DNA from: a bacterium
GTDB lineage: Bacteria > Armatimonadota > Fimbriimonadia > Fimbriimonadales > Fimbriimonadaceae
Length of the DNA stretch: 64,000 nucleotides
Direction of reading: 5' to 3'
Assembly: GCA_013823945.1 (NCBI GenBank)
Contig: PNMZ01000002.1
Location: 620,001 to 684,000 of the forward strand
Below the pieces are notes generated by a model. It searched no databases. It was given only the letters and a program-made list of their open reading frames with translations, and had not been told where the DNA came from. Positions 43,855-51,590 of the stretch are shown here, piece after piece. Positions within the stretch are counted from its first letter, which is position 1. Each line of letters begins with the position of its first letter. Both the position numbers and the translations under genes were made by a program.

Positions 43855-45651
43855 ATGAGTAGTTCAGCCACTGGAGTCACCTGGGATCTATCCGCCCTGT
43901 TTTCAAGTCCCACCGATCCAAATATCGCATCCACTTGGGAGGTCTGTCACCGCCAAGCTGATCAGTTTGCCACCGACTACCGGGGCAAAGTTGCAAACCT
44001 TGATGCCGCTGGACTCGCCCAAGCCCTAAAAGACTTGGAACAAATCAGTAACGAATCCAGCAAGCCCATCACTTACGCCAACCTCCTTTTTGCCGGAAAT
44101 ACATCAGATCCAAAGCTCGGGGCATTCCTCCAAAAGCAGACTGAAAATTCATCCGCGCTCAGCATTAAGATGATGTTTTTTGAACTGGAACTCCAACAAG
44201 TTCCTCAAGAGTCAATCACAAATCTTCTGGAAAACCCCCTCCTTGCGGAATATCGCCACTACATCGAAAAAGTTCGCATCTACACCCCCTATTCGCTCGA
44301 CGAAGTCCGCGAAGTCCTTCTCGAAGAAACCGCAAATGTTGGTATCCGAGCCTGGCAACGCCTCCACGACGAAGTTACCGCGAACCACATTTTTCACTAC
44401 ACCGACCCCGAAACCCAGGAGACAACCGAACTCAGCCAAGAGGAAGTTCTGGACAAACTCCGCGATCCGAGCCGCGCCGTTCGCCAAGCCGCCGCAGATT
44501 CGTTTACAGCCGGACTAAAAGAAATGGAGCGAGTGATCGCTTTCACTTACAACACAATTCTTGCCGATAAGAAGCTCGATGATCGCCTCCGTGGACTTGA
44601 ATACCCTGAGCGATCTCGGCACCTCGCCAACGAACTCGACAAAGAAACAGTCGATCTCGTGATGCAACTCTGCCGCGAGAGCAGCAACGTCGTCGCCCGC
44701 TACTACAACGCAAAGCGAAGCATACTTGGCCTCCCTGAACTCACCCACATCGACCGCTACGCCCCTCTCTTTGAGTCCAAAGAAGAGATATCCTACAGCG
44801 AAGCCAAAGAAATAATCCTCAAATCTTTTGGCGAATTCCATCCCGAAATCCAATCCCGAGCCAAAGAATTCTTCGAGAAAAACTGGATTGATGCCGAAAC
44901 CCGAGCCGGAAAAACTGGTGGAGCGTTCTGCAGCTACAACACGCCCGACACTCACCCCGTCATCCTCATGAGCTACATGGATAAGCTTACAGATGTCGGC
45001 ACTCTCGCCCACGAGCTCGGTCACGGCGTCCATGCTTCATTGAGCCGGAAGCAGAACCTCTACAACTTCCACGGTACCCTTCCCCTCGCCGAACTCGCTT
45101 CGATTTTTGGCGAAATCCTCGTGTTCGAAGATCTGGTCAAGTCCGCATCAACGGAGGATGCCCTCGCACTCTATGCCGACAAACTAGAAGGCATTTTCGC
45201 TTCGGTTCATCGTCAATCTGCAATGTTCCGATTCGAACAGCGATGCCACACCCACCGCCGGGAGCAAAATGAACTCAGCCCGGAAGATTTTCACACCTAT
45301 TGGCAAGAGGAACTCCAAGCCATGTTCGGCGATGGCGTCACCCTCGGCGATCAACACAAGCACTGGTGGCTCTACGTCGGACATTTCTTCTTCGCCCCAT
45401 TCTATGTCTATGCCTATTCATTTGGCGAACTTCTCACCCTTGCCCTCTATGAAAAAGCCAAAACCGAGGGCCCCGACTTCGCAAATAAATATGTCGATGT
45501 CCTCGAACGCGGTGGCGGCGAAACCCCTCACGAGCTGATGGCCCACCTCGGTGTCGATCTCAAATCACCCGAATTCTGGCGCGGCGGCTTTGCCGTGATC
45601 GACCGTATGGTCGGAGAATTTGAAACCCTCTGGAGCAAGCACAACTCATGA
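43855..45651 (+). CDS. pepF: Oligoendopeptidase F, M3 family (first copy)
   Basis: A 598-residue cytosolic zinc oligopeptidase that degrades short peptides. The catalytic motif is TLAHELGHGVHA, with the downstream glutamate ligand in LAELASIFGEILVFE and the substrate loop with HRR and YVYAYSFGELL. It opens TWDLSALFSSPTDP, the usual PepF N-terminus. An AAGGAT ribosome-binding site sits 6 nt upstream of the ATG, although TATAAG at the same place could also be a promoter. The stop overlaps the first DinB-like gene (ATGA). A second M3 peptidase lies at 60101. Confidence 0.94.
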   Translation: MSSSATGVTWDLSALFSSPTDPNIASTWEVCHRQADQFATDYRGKVANLDAAGLAQALKDLEQISNESSKPITYANLLFAGNTSDPKLGAFLQKQTENSSALSIKMMFFELELQQVPQESITNLLENPLLAEYRHYIEKVRIYTPYSLDEVREVLLEETANVGIRAWQRLHDEVTANHIFHYTDPETQETTELSQEEVLDKLRDPSRAVRQAAADSFTAGLKEMERVIAFTYNTILADKKLDDRLRGLEYPERSRHLANELDKETVDLVMQLCRESSNVVARYYNAKRSILGLPELTHIDRYAPLFESKEEISYSEAKEIILKSFGEFHPEIQSRAKEFFEKNWIDAETRAGKTGGAFCSYNTPDTHPVILMSYMDKLTDVGTLAHELGHGVHASLSRKQNLYNFHGTLPLAELASIFGEILVFEDLVKSASTEDALALYADKLEGIFASVHRQSAMFRFEQRCHTHRREQNELSPEDFHTYWQEELQAMFGDGVTLGDQHKHWWLYVGHFFFAPFYVYAYSFGELLTLALYEKAKTEGPDFANKYVDVLERGGGETPHELMAHLGVDLKSPEFWRGGFAVIDRMVGEFETLWSKHNS

Positions 45652-46124
45652 GCACTCGTCAACTCCTCCTTGATTTCCACGCTCATGTAGAAACCTCAGT
45701 TCTGCAAGACGTCGAAAATTCGTCCGATCAACTTTTTGCTGAAAGTGTCGGCAGTCAGGCCAGACCAGCGACAAACTACATGACCGAAGCTGGGCTCTTT
45801 CTTTCCTATGCTGCCCGCTATGTCGCAAATCCTGATGAAGTCGAACTCCTCAAAATGGGACCCGATCCCGAAAAAACCCAAGCCGATTCAAGAAGACAGT
45901 CACAAATTATTCTCAAAAAAGGCTTCCGGGACATTCGCAAAACGATCGAAGCTCTTCCCGAAGAACAATTCTCTGAAATGATAATGCCCATGTGGAAAAA
46001 GGAAATCACAAAGGGCCACTTCCTCCTTTATGCCCTTGCTCACGCTCTCTACCACGACGGCCAGCTCGCTCTCACACAATTGATGAGTGGCGATCAAGAA
46101 ATTCACTGGATCAAAGCCTTATGA
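45648..46124 (+). CDS. DinB-like four-helix-bundle protein (first of a tandem pair)
   Basis: A 158-residue helical protein of the DinB/YfiT-like superfamily, metal-binding bundles often acting in thiol-dependent detoxification. The C-terminal helix carries ALAHALYHDGQLALTQL, where the paired histidines are probable metal ligands. It is translationally coupled to pepF (4-bp overlap) and to its paralogue downstream (4-bp overlap). The two copies share LLLDF/LLNFL at the start and the KKGF.D.RK region, so they arose by tandem duplication. Substrate unknown. Confidence 0.72.
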   Translation: MSTRQLLLDFHAHVETSVLQDVENSSDQLFAESVGSQARPATNYMTEAGLFLSYAARYVANPDEVELLKMGPDPEKTQADSRRQSQIILKKGFRDIRKTIEALPEEQFSEMIMPMWKKEITKGHFLLYALAHALYHDGQLALTQLMSGDQEIHWIKAL

Positions 46125-46603
46125 GTACCAAACAAGCTTTGCTTAACTTCCTAGATGAAGTCGAATACATGATCATCAAAGACATCGAGGCATCCTCCGA
46201 GGAGTTCCTTACAAAAACCGTCGGAACTGCCGATCGACCACCCGTTCAATTCCTAGCCGAAGTTGGAATTTTCAATAGCTTCACCGCACGCTACATCCAA
46301 TCACCGGAAACCATCGACCCCCTCACAATCGAAAGCAACGCCGAACTCGAAGCGGTAGATACCAAGAGAAAGGCCAACATCCTCGTCAAAAAAGGATTCA
46401 ATGATCTCCGAAAAGCCATTACAAACCTCGAAGAAGCTGACCTCACCAAAACTGTCACAGCGCAATGGGGCGTTCCGATCACCATCGCGCATTACATACT
46501 CCACGCTCTTGGACACTCAATGTATCACGACGGCCAGCTCTGCCAAAACCAACTGATTGCCGGAGACGACAAACTCCACTGGTCAGGAGAGTTAAGCCCA
46601 TAA
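46121..46603 (+). CDS. DinB-like four-helix-bundle protein (second of a tandem pair)
   Basis: A 160-residue paralogue of the preceding gene, with HALGHSMYHDGQLCQNQL in the last helix conserving the probable metal-binding histidines. The start is the ATG at 46121, overlapping the previous stop; the longer frame upstream is a shadow of the first copy. The pair may work as a heterodimer, since DinB-family proteins are commonly dimeric; this is inference. The next gene, glyQ, starts 36 nt later. Confidence 0.72.
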   Translation: MSTKQALLNFLDEVEYMIIKDIEASSEEFLTKTVGTADRPPVQFLAEVGIFNSFTARYIQSPETIDPLTIESNAELEAVDTKRKANILVKKGFNDLRKAITNLEEADLTKTVTAQWGVPITIAHYILHALGHSMYHDGQLCQNQLIAGDDKLHWSGELSP

Positions 46604-46639
46604 TGGTCGCACCTGTCACCCCAATACGTGGCAGGTAAC

Positions 46640-47587
46640 ATGAACCGCTGCCCCATGATGACATTCCAAAACCTCATTCGAACCCTCGATGACTACTGGT
46701 CCAGCCAAGGCTGCGCCGTTTTGGAAAGCTACGACTCAGAGGTTGGGGCCGGGACAATGCACCCCGCCACAACTCTTCGATCCCTTGGCCCCGAACCCTG
46801 GAACGTAGCTTATGTCCAAGCTTCGCGACGACCCGCCGACGGACGCTACACACTCAACCCCCAGCGATCTCAACGGTATTTTCAATACCAAGTCATCATG
46901 AAGCCCAGCCCGGAAAATATCGTGGACCTCTATATGGGCTCACTCGATGCCCTCGGGTTCGACTCCAAAAACAACGATATTCGACTCGTTGAAGACGACT
47001 GGGAGTCACAAGCCGCTGGTGCCGCAGGAGTCGGTTGGGAAGTCTGGCTCAACGGAACCGAAGTTTCGCAATTCACTTTTTTCCAACAAATGGGCGGAAT
47101 CGACTGCGACCCAGTCTGCGCTGAAATCACATATGGCCCAGAACGCCTTTGCCTGATGATCAATGGTCAAGATAGCTTCTGGGATGGACTCATGTGGTCA
47201 GATGACATGACATACCGAACCGCCGAATTCGAAGCAGAAATGCAAAACAATCTTTACAATTTTGAAGTCGCCGATACCTCCCTTCTTCGCAATCTGTTCG
47301 ATCTCTACGAAGCCGAATCCAAGCGGGTCATAGAAACCGAAGTCCACTATGATCCCATCCGAAAAATTCTCGCCCTCGATAATCCTGAAACCCAAGGCGA
47401 GAAAGCTCCAATCTCCGAAGCCCTCATCTACCCGGCTCTCGACCTCGCGCTCAAATGCAGCCACATTTTTAACCTGCTCGACGCCCGTGGAGCCGTCTCG
47501 GTCACGGAACGGGCAAAGTACATCAACCGCATCCGAGCCAGAATAAGAGCGTGTTGCCTCGCCTACGTCGAAAAGTTCAAGGCTTAA
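46640..47587 (+). CDS. glyQ: Glycyl-tRNA synthetase alpha subunit
   Basis: Catalytic subunit of the bacterial alpha2beta2 glycyl-tRNA synthetase. It has 315 residues from the ATG at 46640. Diagnostic regions are FQNLIRTLDDYWSSQGCAVL, ATTLRSLGPEPWNVAYVQ and RLVEDDWESQAAGAAGVGW, then WEVWLNGTEVSQFTFFQQ. The paired beta subunit, glyS, is not next to it; a PEP-CTERM gene follows instead. An imperfect hairpin (ACCTG...CAGGT) spans the upstream 40 bp and includes the weak ribosome-binding site; it does not resemble a glycine riboswitch. Confidence 0.95.
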   Translation: MNRCPMMTFQNLIRTLDDYWSSQGCAVLESYDSEVGAGTMHPATTLRSLGPEPWNVAYVQASRRPADGRYTLNPQRSQRYFQYQVIMKPSPENIVDLYMGSLDALGFDSKNNDIRLVEDDWESQAAGAAGVGWEVWLNGTEVSQFTFFQQMGGIDCDPVCAEITYGPERLCLMINGQDSFWDGLMWSDDMTYRTAEFEAEMQNNLYNFEVADTSLLRNLFDLYEAESKRVIETEVHYDPIRKILALDNPETQGEKAPISEALIYPALDLALKCSHIFNLLDARGAVSVTERAKYINRIRARIRACCLAYVEKFKA

Positions 47588-47606
47588 CAATTGTTTCTGA
47601 TACAAT

Positions 47607-47637
47607 CCTCTCGTCCGTGCTTTGCATGAACGAGAGG
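47607..47637 (+). promoter_or_regulatory. Hairpin covering the ribosome-binding site of the PEP-CTERM gene
   Basis: Arms CCTCTCGT and ACGAGAGG form a perfect 8-bp stem with a 15-nt loop; the right arm contains the GAGAGG that would pair with 16S rRNA before GTG at 47644. A TGATACAAT extended -10 box lies just before, and its transcript would start within the left arm. Only longer, read-through transcripts from glyQ would therefore form the full stem. Confidence 0.4.
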
Positions 47638-47643
47638 AAAATT

Positions 47644-48255
47644 GTGAAGAAACTCGCCCTAACAACCTTAATCGTTGCGTCCGCCTGTCTCAGCCAAGCC
47701 TTTAGCTTTGCCGGAGACTGGGATTTCACTTACGACGCCACCCTGAACTACAACACTTCCCTGGCTAGCGGGAGCGAGGCTATCGCTGGAACAAACCCCA
47801 TTGTTGTTACCCAGCCCAACGCAACATCCGTCCTGTTCGATGTCAACATCGGCGCATTTGCCGGAACTGGTGACTTCGTACTCAGCGGAACAACCCTAAC
47901 CGATGTCAACGGGGGACAAACCACTGACCCGTTCGATGTTCCCTTCGGCACCGGAAGCATTACCCTAAGAGCCACCTACCCAACTTGGACACTCACCGGC
48001 GAAGTCACTGGCTCCCAGGCCACTTTCCCTGGCCCATTCGGGCCCCGCGCCTACCAAGTCACCGGAAACCCCGTCACCATCAACAATGTTCAGCTCGAAG
48101 CATTGCTTTTCGGAAACTGGGTCAATCTAGGCTCAAATAACAATGTCGTCATCAATTCCTGGAGCCTAAATCGCGCCGAAGCAGTTCCCGAACCAGCCAC
48201 GCTTGCGATCCTCGCCGGAGCGGCCGCAATCGTCGCACGACGGCGTAAGAGTTAA
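47644..48255 (+). CDS. PEP-CTERM sorted exported protein
   Basis: A 203-residue exported protein. An N-terminal signal peptide (KKLALTTLIVASACLSQAFS) precedes a beta-rich polar body without known motifs. The C-terminus is the sorting signal VPEPATLAILAGAAAIVARRRKS: Pro-Glu-Pro, a hydrophobic helix, then a basic end. Such tails are recognised by an exosortase in bacteria making exopolysaccharide or biofilm matrix. GTG at 47644 with GAGAGGA upstream is preferred over ATG at 47626. It ends with a 4-bp overlap with the convergent gene. Confidence 0.85.
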   Translation: MKKLALTTLIVASACLSQAFSFAGDWDFTYDATLNYNTSLASGSEAIAGTNPIVVTQPNATSVLFDVNIGAFAGTGDFVLSGTTLTDVNGGQTTDPFDVPFGTGSITLRATYPTWTLTGEVTGSQATFPGPFGPRAYQVTGNPVTINNVQLEALLFGNWVNLGSNNNVVINSWSLNRAEAVPEPATLAILAGAAAIVARRRKS

Positions 48256-48773
48256 CCGCTCACAACGGCCGAAAGGGAGAACGACTTCACAAAGTCAACT
48301 CCCTTTCCTAAATCTTGGCGAAGTACCGTTGCGCTCGCGTGATAAAGCCGCCCGTTCGCAACCGCCACAAGGTGAACCACGCTCGCCGAATCTGCCGTAT
48401 TCACAATAAATCGCCTGGCTGGTGCACCGTTCACCAACAATTTTTGCTCCCCTTCAATTGTCATCTTTGCTCCGGTCAACGTCCCATCGCGGGCGGCATC
48501 GAGCAATACTTGGGGGGATTTCGCCCGAACAACTTCTCGCGGTAACGGTGAAACCATCACCTGATACCGAGCTGGACCGAAGTTCGACGCATAAACATTG
48601 CTCACGATCTGCCCCGACTCCCATCGCAAAACCGTCTTGCTCGTTTCGTACTCCCCCGGAAACACAATTGAAAAATAATCAACATCCAGAGAAACCCGGC
48701 GATCAACTTGACCGAAGCTAAGTCCACACAATACAGCTCCAAAAAGTAATAACATTCCGCGTGAAGATTTCAT
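48252..48773 (-). CDS. Secreted protein of unknown function
   Basis: A 173-residue protein with signal peptide (MKSSRGMLLLFGAVLCGLSFG). The mature part opens RRVSLDVDYFSIVFPGEYE and looks like the PsbP or DUF1795-like proteins that begin with a description of a small beta domain, with a later segment GRLYHASATVLRQDLG, which recalls that group. No catalytic residues can be assigned. It is translationally coupled (ATGA overlap) to the DUF2314 lipoprotein upstream, so the two are likely exported together. Confidence 0.6.
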   Translation of the reverse strand: MKSSRGMLLLFGAVLCGLSFGQVDRRVSLDVDYFSIVFPGEYETSKTVLRWESGQIVSNVYASNFGPARYQVMVSPLPREVVRAKSPQVLLDAARDGTLTGAKMTIEGEQKLLVNGAPARRFIVNTADSASVVHLVAVANGRLYHASATVLRQDLGKGVDFVKSFSLSAVVSG

Positions 48774-49258
48774 TCAGGTTCCGTTCCCAGTGCCTCTAGA
48801 GTATAGCCGCCTCGGAAATCCCCTTCCTCCGGCAAAAACATCCAATCAACGACGTCACTCTCCTTCACCGAAATTCGATCACCGACCTTGTGCCCGATCT
48901 CTAGCCTCGGTGGCCCCTCCAAAACACCCGTAATCTCGCCCTCGCCTCTGGCCTCGACACTCATCCATAAAAACTCACCCTTCCCTTTCCGATCCATAAA
49001 CTGAACATTCACAATGTAATCTCCCTTCCCCCATCCATTCCCTTCCCAGGCCCTCCAAAACTCCGGCAACTCTTTCCGTGCTTGCTCAATTCCCGCCCGA
49101 GTCGCTGCGCCTAGTTCAAGGAGATCAATTCCCAAAGCCTCGCCGCTTGGCATTTCAGATTTTGATTGATTCTCATCCTGCTGAATTGCAGGTGCTTCAC
49201 AGCCAAGTAGCAAAAATAGAAATCCAAGTGCCCCAAACATCCAGAAGACTTTCCTCAT
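48770..49258 (-). CDS. DUF2314-domain lipoprotein
   Basis: A 162-residue protein from ATG at 49258: signal peptide with lipobox LLLGC (FGALGFLFLLLGCEAP), a Gln/Asn/Glu-rich linker, and a DUF2314 domain. The domain is recognisable by EHMWMSV-like FLWMSVEARGEGEITGVL, the VGDRISVKESDVVDWMFL strand and a GGYTLEAL ending, as in YegJ-type proteins. The function of DUF2314 is unknown. It is the first gene of a two-gene unit with the secreted protein that follows and diverges from the PRC-barrel gene. Confidence 0.8.
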   Translation of the reverse strand: MRKVFWMFGALGFLFLLLGCEAPAIQQDENQSKSEMPSGEALGIDLLELGAATRAGIEQARKELPEFWRAWEGNGWGKGDYIVNVQFMDRKGKGEFLWMSVEARGEGEITGVLEGPPRLEIGHKVGDRISVKESDVVDWMFLPEEGDFRGGYTLEALGTEPE

Positions 49259-49338
49259 AGTTCTCAGTGTGTCTGATTTTTGATCCACATTCAACCTTAG
49301 TTCATCCAATCCAGTCTGATTCCTGGTATGACGTCCTT

Positions 49339-49827
49339 ATGGAACTAAAAGCCAGCGATTTAAAACACAAGGATGTCCTCGACCTCAACCAGGGGGTCAA
49401 ACTGGGAAATGTATCAGAAACATACTTTGAGAACTTCCAAATTATTGGCTTCCAAGTCATCAAAGACAAGCAACTTGGCTTCCTACCGTATAGCCTTATT
49501 CGAGGAATTGGTCACGACGCCATAACACTAGAAGATAAAGCGGCTGTTCAATGGGATCCACCATCTGATCCTGGCTACGTCTCATTAACCGAGATCATGT
49601 CAAAAATCGTGATTGACGCGAATGGCAACAAACAAGGGAAACCAACTGCCATTCATCTGAGTGAAACGGGAACAATCCAAGGAATCACCACCGCCGAAGG
49701 TGGATTTCTAGGCATTGGAGCGCAATCCAACGAGATTCCAGGCACGCATCTCCGAGCAATTGGCGATGAATATATAACAATTGAACCAGTTCCAGAACCT
49801 ATTGATCCACCCGAAGCAAAGTCTTAA
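49339..49827 (+). CDS. PRC-barrel-like protein
   Basis: A 162-residue soluble protein. The first half (MELKASDLKHKDVLDLNQG ... IGHDAITLED) follows the PRC-barrel pattern, a small beta barrel found in photosynthetic reaction centres, RimM and stress proteins. The second half is a related beta-rich stretch with GTIQGITTAEGG, suggesting a tandem arrangement. It starts at ATG 49339, 6 nt after a TATGAC box; there is no ribosome-binding site. It converges on the CsbD gene across a strong hairpin. Role unknown; stress or RNA-related functions are only possibilities. Confidence 0.68.
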   Translation: MELKASDLKHKDVLDLNQGVKLGNVSETYFENFQIIGFQVIKDKQLGFLPYSLIRGIGHDAITLEDKAAVQWDPPSDPGYVSLTEIMSKIVIDANGNKQGKPTAIHLSETGTIQGITTAEGGFLGIGAQSNEIPGTHLRAIGDEYITIEPVPEPIDPPEAKS

Positions 49828-49838
49828 TCGAGAAGAAG

Positions 49839-49871
49839 ATCGGATGGCCCCCATTAAGAGGGCCATCCGAT
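49839..49871. terminator. Bidirectional hairpin between PRC-barrel and csbD-like genes
   Basis: A perfect 12-bp stem ATCGGATGGCCC / GGGCCATCCGAT with a 9-nt loop lies between two convergent genes, and a T-rich stretch (ACTTTTT) follows within 20 nt on the plus strand. Confidence 0.7.
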
Positions 49872-49882
49872 TGCAAGTTCAA

Positions 49883-50206
49883 TTACTTTTTCGAAGATTT
49901 TTGATTATCATCGTCACCATCAAAAATATCTTTGACCTTGTCGGCAACGTTATGCGCGCCTTCCTTTGCCGCATCAATCGCAGTCTCCGCGTATTCCTTG
50001 ACATTTCCAATCATATGCCCCAAAACACCTTCCGCCTCTTGCGCTTTACCTTCTGCAATAAGCTTCTCGTCATTCTTTTGCTCACCAACTGCTTGCTTGG
50101 CTTTGCCAACCATTTCATTGGTTTTGCCTTCAATTTTGTCTGAAGTACCAGCTCCTCCAATCTCGTCAATCTTGGCTTTCATTTCATTCGTTTTCATGTC
50201 TGACAT
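49883..50206 (-). CDS. CsbD-family stress protein
   Basis: A 107-residue hydrophilic, Lys/Glu/Ala-rich protein. It has the repeated CsbD pattern TSDKIEGKTNEMVGKAKQAVG and further amphipathic helices ending in an acidic-basic tail. CsbD proteins are general-stress proteins under sigma-B in Bacillus; their biochemical role is unknown. A good AAGGAAA ribosome-binding site precedes the ATG. The gene stands alone and converges on the PRC-barrel gene, another possible stress protein. Confidence 0.85.
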   Translation of the reverse strand: MSDMKTNEMKAKIDEIGGAGTSDKIEGKTNEMVGKAKQAVGEQKNDEKLIAEGKAQEAEGVLGHMIGNVKEYAETAIDAAKEGAHNVADKVKDIFDGDDDNQKSSKK

Positions 50207-50472
50207 AGTCTTTCCTTGGGCTCAACTCCTAAAAACACTTCAGTTCAGATTGGAACAAAAAACACAATCAGAAGAAACCCTGCTTCGTCCTAAGCCAAAA
50301 TGCTTTCACTTGTTCGCTTCCTGCCAATTGGCGCAAAGAGTTCAACCATCAGAGAAGGGATTGTGCCGTTCATGAATTTTTCACGGGAGGCACCACAAGA
50401 ATCAGAATCCCACCCTAAACGTCTTCCTTCAAATCAAAAACATCAAGTCCGAATACAGGCCAAAATAGAGTC

Positions 50473-50922
50473 ATGACACCCCTACTCAAGAAACTGAATT
50501 TCAAGGGCGAATCTTTCATTCACCTTCTTTCGAGCCCCCAAGATTTGGAGCACCAATTCTCCAACGAGCCTGATAGCCAGATCGTGAAAGAAATCGACGC
50601 AGCATCTACTGTTCAATTTGCAATTGCATTCGCCAAAACCCTCGCTGATATCGAGCACTTTTCGAATCACTTTCACTCACGGTCGCTCGGCGACGCAACA
50701 ATCTGGATCGCCTACCCAAAAGCAAGTTCCAAAAAGTACAAATGCGAATTCAATCGCGACACCGGCTGGCAAGCTATGGGTGATGCCGGGTTCGAACCAG
50801 TCCGCCAAGTTGCAATCGATGAGGACTGGTCGGCCCTCCGCTTCCGCCGGGTCGAGTTCATTAAAACAATGACTCGATCATTCGCAATGACTGAAGAAGG
50901 CAAAGCCAAAGCAACAAAATAA
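50473..50922 (+). CDS. DUF3052-like protein
   Basis: A 149-residue soluble protein. It starts with a strand-rich half (KLNFKGESFIHLLSSPQDLE), then TIWIAYPKASSKKYKCEFNRD, then WSALRFRRVEFIKTMTR. The order of these pieces, a WIAYPK segment near the middle and a WSALRFRR segment near the end, matches the DUF3052 type as I recall it; function unknown. It stands alone after a 266-bp intergenic region in which I see nothing of note, and it ends 2 bp before the 3' end of the tRNA gene. Confidence 0.55.
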   Translation: MTPLLKKLNFKGESFIHLLSSPQDLEHQFSNEPDSQIVKEIDAASTVQFAIAFAKTLADIEHFSNHFHSRSLGDATIWIAYPKASSKKYKCEFNRDTGWQAMGDAGFEPVRQVAIDEDWSALRFRRVEFIKTMTRSFAMTEEGKAKATK

Positions 50923-50924
50923 CT

Positions 50925-51009
50925 TGGTGCCCAGGGAGGGACTCGAACCCTCACGACCAAAGGTCAACGGATTTTAAGTCCGCTGCGTCTACCATTCCGC
51001 CACCCGGGC
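50925..51009 (-). tRNA. tRNA-Leu (anticodon UAA)
   Basis: An 85-nt tRNA with encoded CCA. Acceptor strands GCCCGGG and CCTGGGC pair with one G-U wobble; the discriminator base is A. The anticodon loop is CTTAAAA, giving anticodon UAA; the anticodon stem is GCGGA/TCCGT. A long variable arm (GACC...GGTC) marks it as a class II leucine tRNA. The T arm is GAGGGTTCGAGTCCCTC. Confidence 0.97.
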
Positions 51010-51025
51010 GCACCAATCAACGCCG

Positions 51026-51053
51026 ATTATACAAGCCGAAAGACCGCTTCAAA
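51026..51053 (-). promoter_or_regulatory. Promoter of tRNA-Leu
   Basis: On the minus strand TTTGAA (51048-51053) and a consensus TATAAT (51026-51031) are separated by 16 bp, with the mature tRNA 5' end 16 nt past the -10 box, leaving a leader of about 10 nt. Confidence 0.75.
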
Positions 51054-51063
51054 CCTAGGGTCC

Positions 51064-51093
51064 TTGAATCTCCAACCAAGGTCCGCCCATAAT
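51064..51093 (+). promoter_or_regulatory. Promoter of the rpmG-rpmF pair
   Basis: TTGAAT (51064-51069) and CATAAT (51088-51093) are separated by 18 bp, about 45 bp before rpmG. No zinc-uptake-regulator palindrome was recognised between promoter and gene. Confidence 0.5.
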
Positions 51094-51136
51094 AACCCTT
51101 CGCGCAGAGGCAATCCGCCCTGCCCGGAGGCTTTCC

Positions 51137-51307
51137 ATGGCAAAAAAGAAAGGCGAAAAGCGAGAAATTATCCGACTCGTGTGCACAGAAGATAACAAGC
51201 ACTACGTAGTCACAACCAAAAATAAGCAAAACACTCCCGACAAGTTGGAACTCGTCAAGTACAACTCCAACCTGCGAAAGAAAACCGTCCACCGAGAGAA
51301 GAAATAA
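51137..51307 (+). CDS. rpmG: Ribosomal protein L33, zinc-ligand-free form
   Basis: A 56-residue basic protein of the large ribosomal subunit, not in the longer reading-frame list because of its size. It begins MAKKKGEKREIIRLVCTED and contains TTKNKQNTPDKLELVKYN, the L33 hallmark. Zinc-binding L33 has two CxxC pairs; here only one Cys remains (VCTED) and the second pair is replaced (YNSNLRKK), so it is the zinc-independent type. GGAGG lies 6 nt before the ATG. It is followed after 12 nt by rpmF. Confidence 0.95.
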   Translation: MAKKKGEKREIIRLVCTEDNKHYVVTTKNKQNTPDKLELVKYNSNLRKKTVHREKK

Positions 51308-51319
51308 GGATTTAAGAAC

Positions 51320-51502
51320 ATGGCAAACCCAAAACGCAAACATAGCCACGCACGCGGTGCAAAGCGACGCACCCACTGGAAGACTTCTCTTCCCGAACTC
51401 AGCGAAACCAAGAACGTCAACGGAGAGCCCCTCCACGTTCGCCACAACGCCAGCCCCGATGGTTGGTACAAAGGCCGACGACTCCCCGGTTTCAAAGACT
51501 AA
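51320..51502 (+). CDS. rpmF: Ribosomal protein L32, zinc-ligand-free form
   Basis: A 60-residue protein of the large subunit: MANPKRKHSHARGAKRRTHWK then a C-terminal part ending DGWYKGRRLPGF. The usual four zinc-binding cysteines between the HWK and YYKGR segments are absent, so it does not bind zinc. Ribosome-binding site AAGGATT lies in the 12-nt gap after rpmG. The usual L32 neighbours (a yceD-like gene and plsX) are not adjacent; instead the gene is paired with zinc-free L33, followed by a strong terminator. Confidence 0.95.
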   Translation: MANPKRKHSHARGAKRRTHWKTSLPELSETKNVNGEPLHVRHNASPDGWYKGRRLPGFKD

Positions 51503-51549
51503 TTTCAACTGGCCATCGCCCGCCAGTTTCGCTTAAGCCCGGAACACCG

Positions 51550-51582
51550 ACCACCTGTTACGAAAGTCGCAGGTGGTTTTTT
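51550..51582 (+). terminator. Intrinsic terminator after rpmF
   Basis: An 8-bp stem ACCACCTG / CAGGTGGT with a 12-nt loop is followed by a run of six T. It lies 48 bp after the rpmF stop and 9 bp before the end of convergent nadE. Confidence 0.85.
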
Positions 51583-51590
51583 AGTTCAGA

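Noticed and set aside
46604..46639. Glycine riboswitch before glyQ
   Set aside because: The gap is under 40 bp and shows only a small imperfect hairpin.
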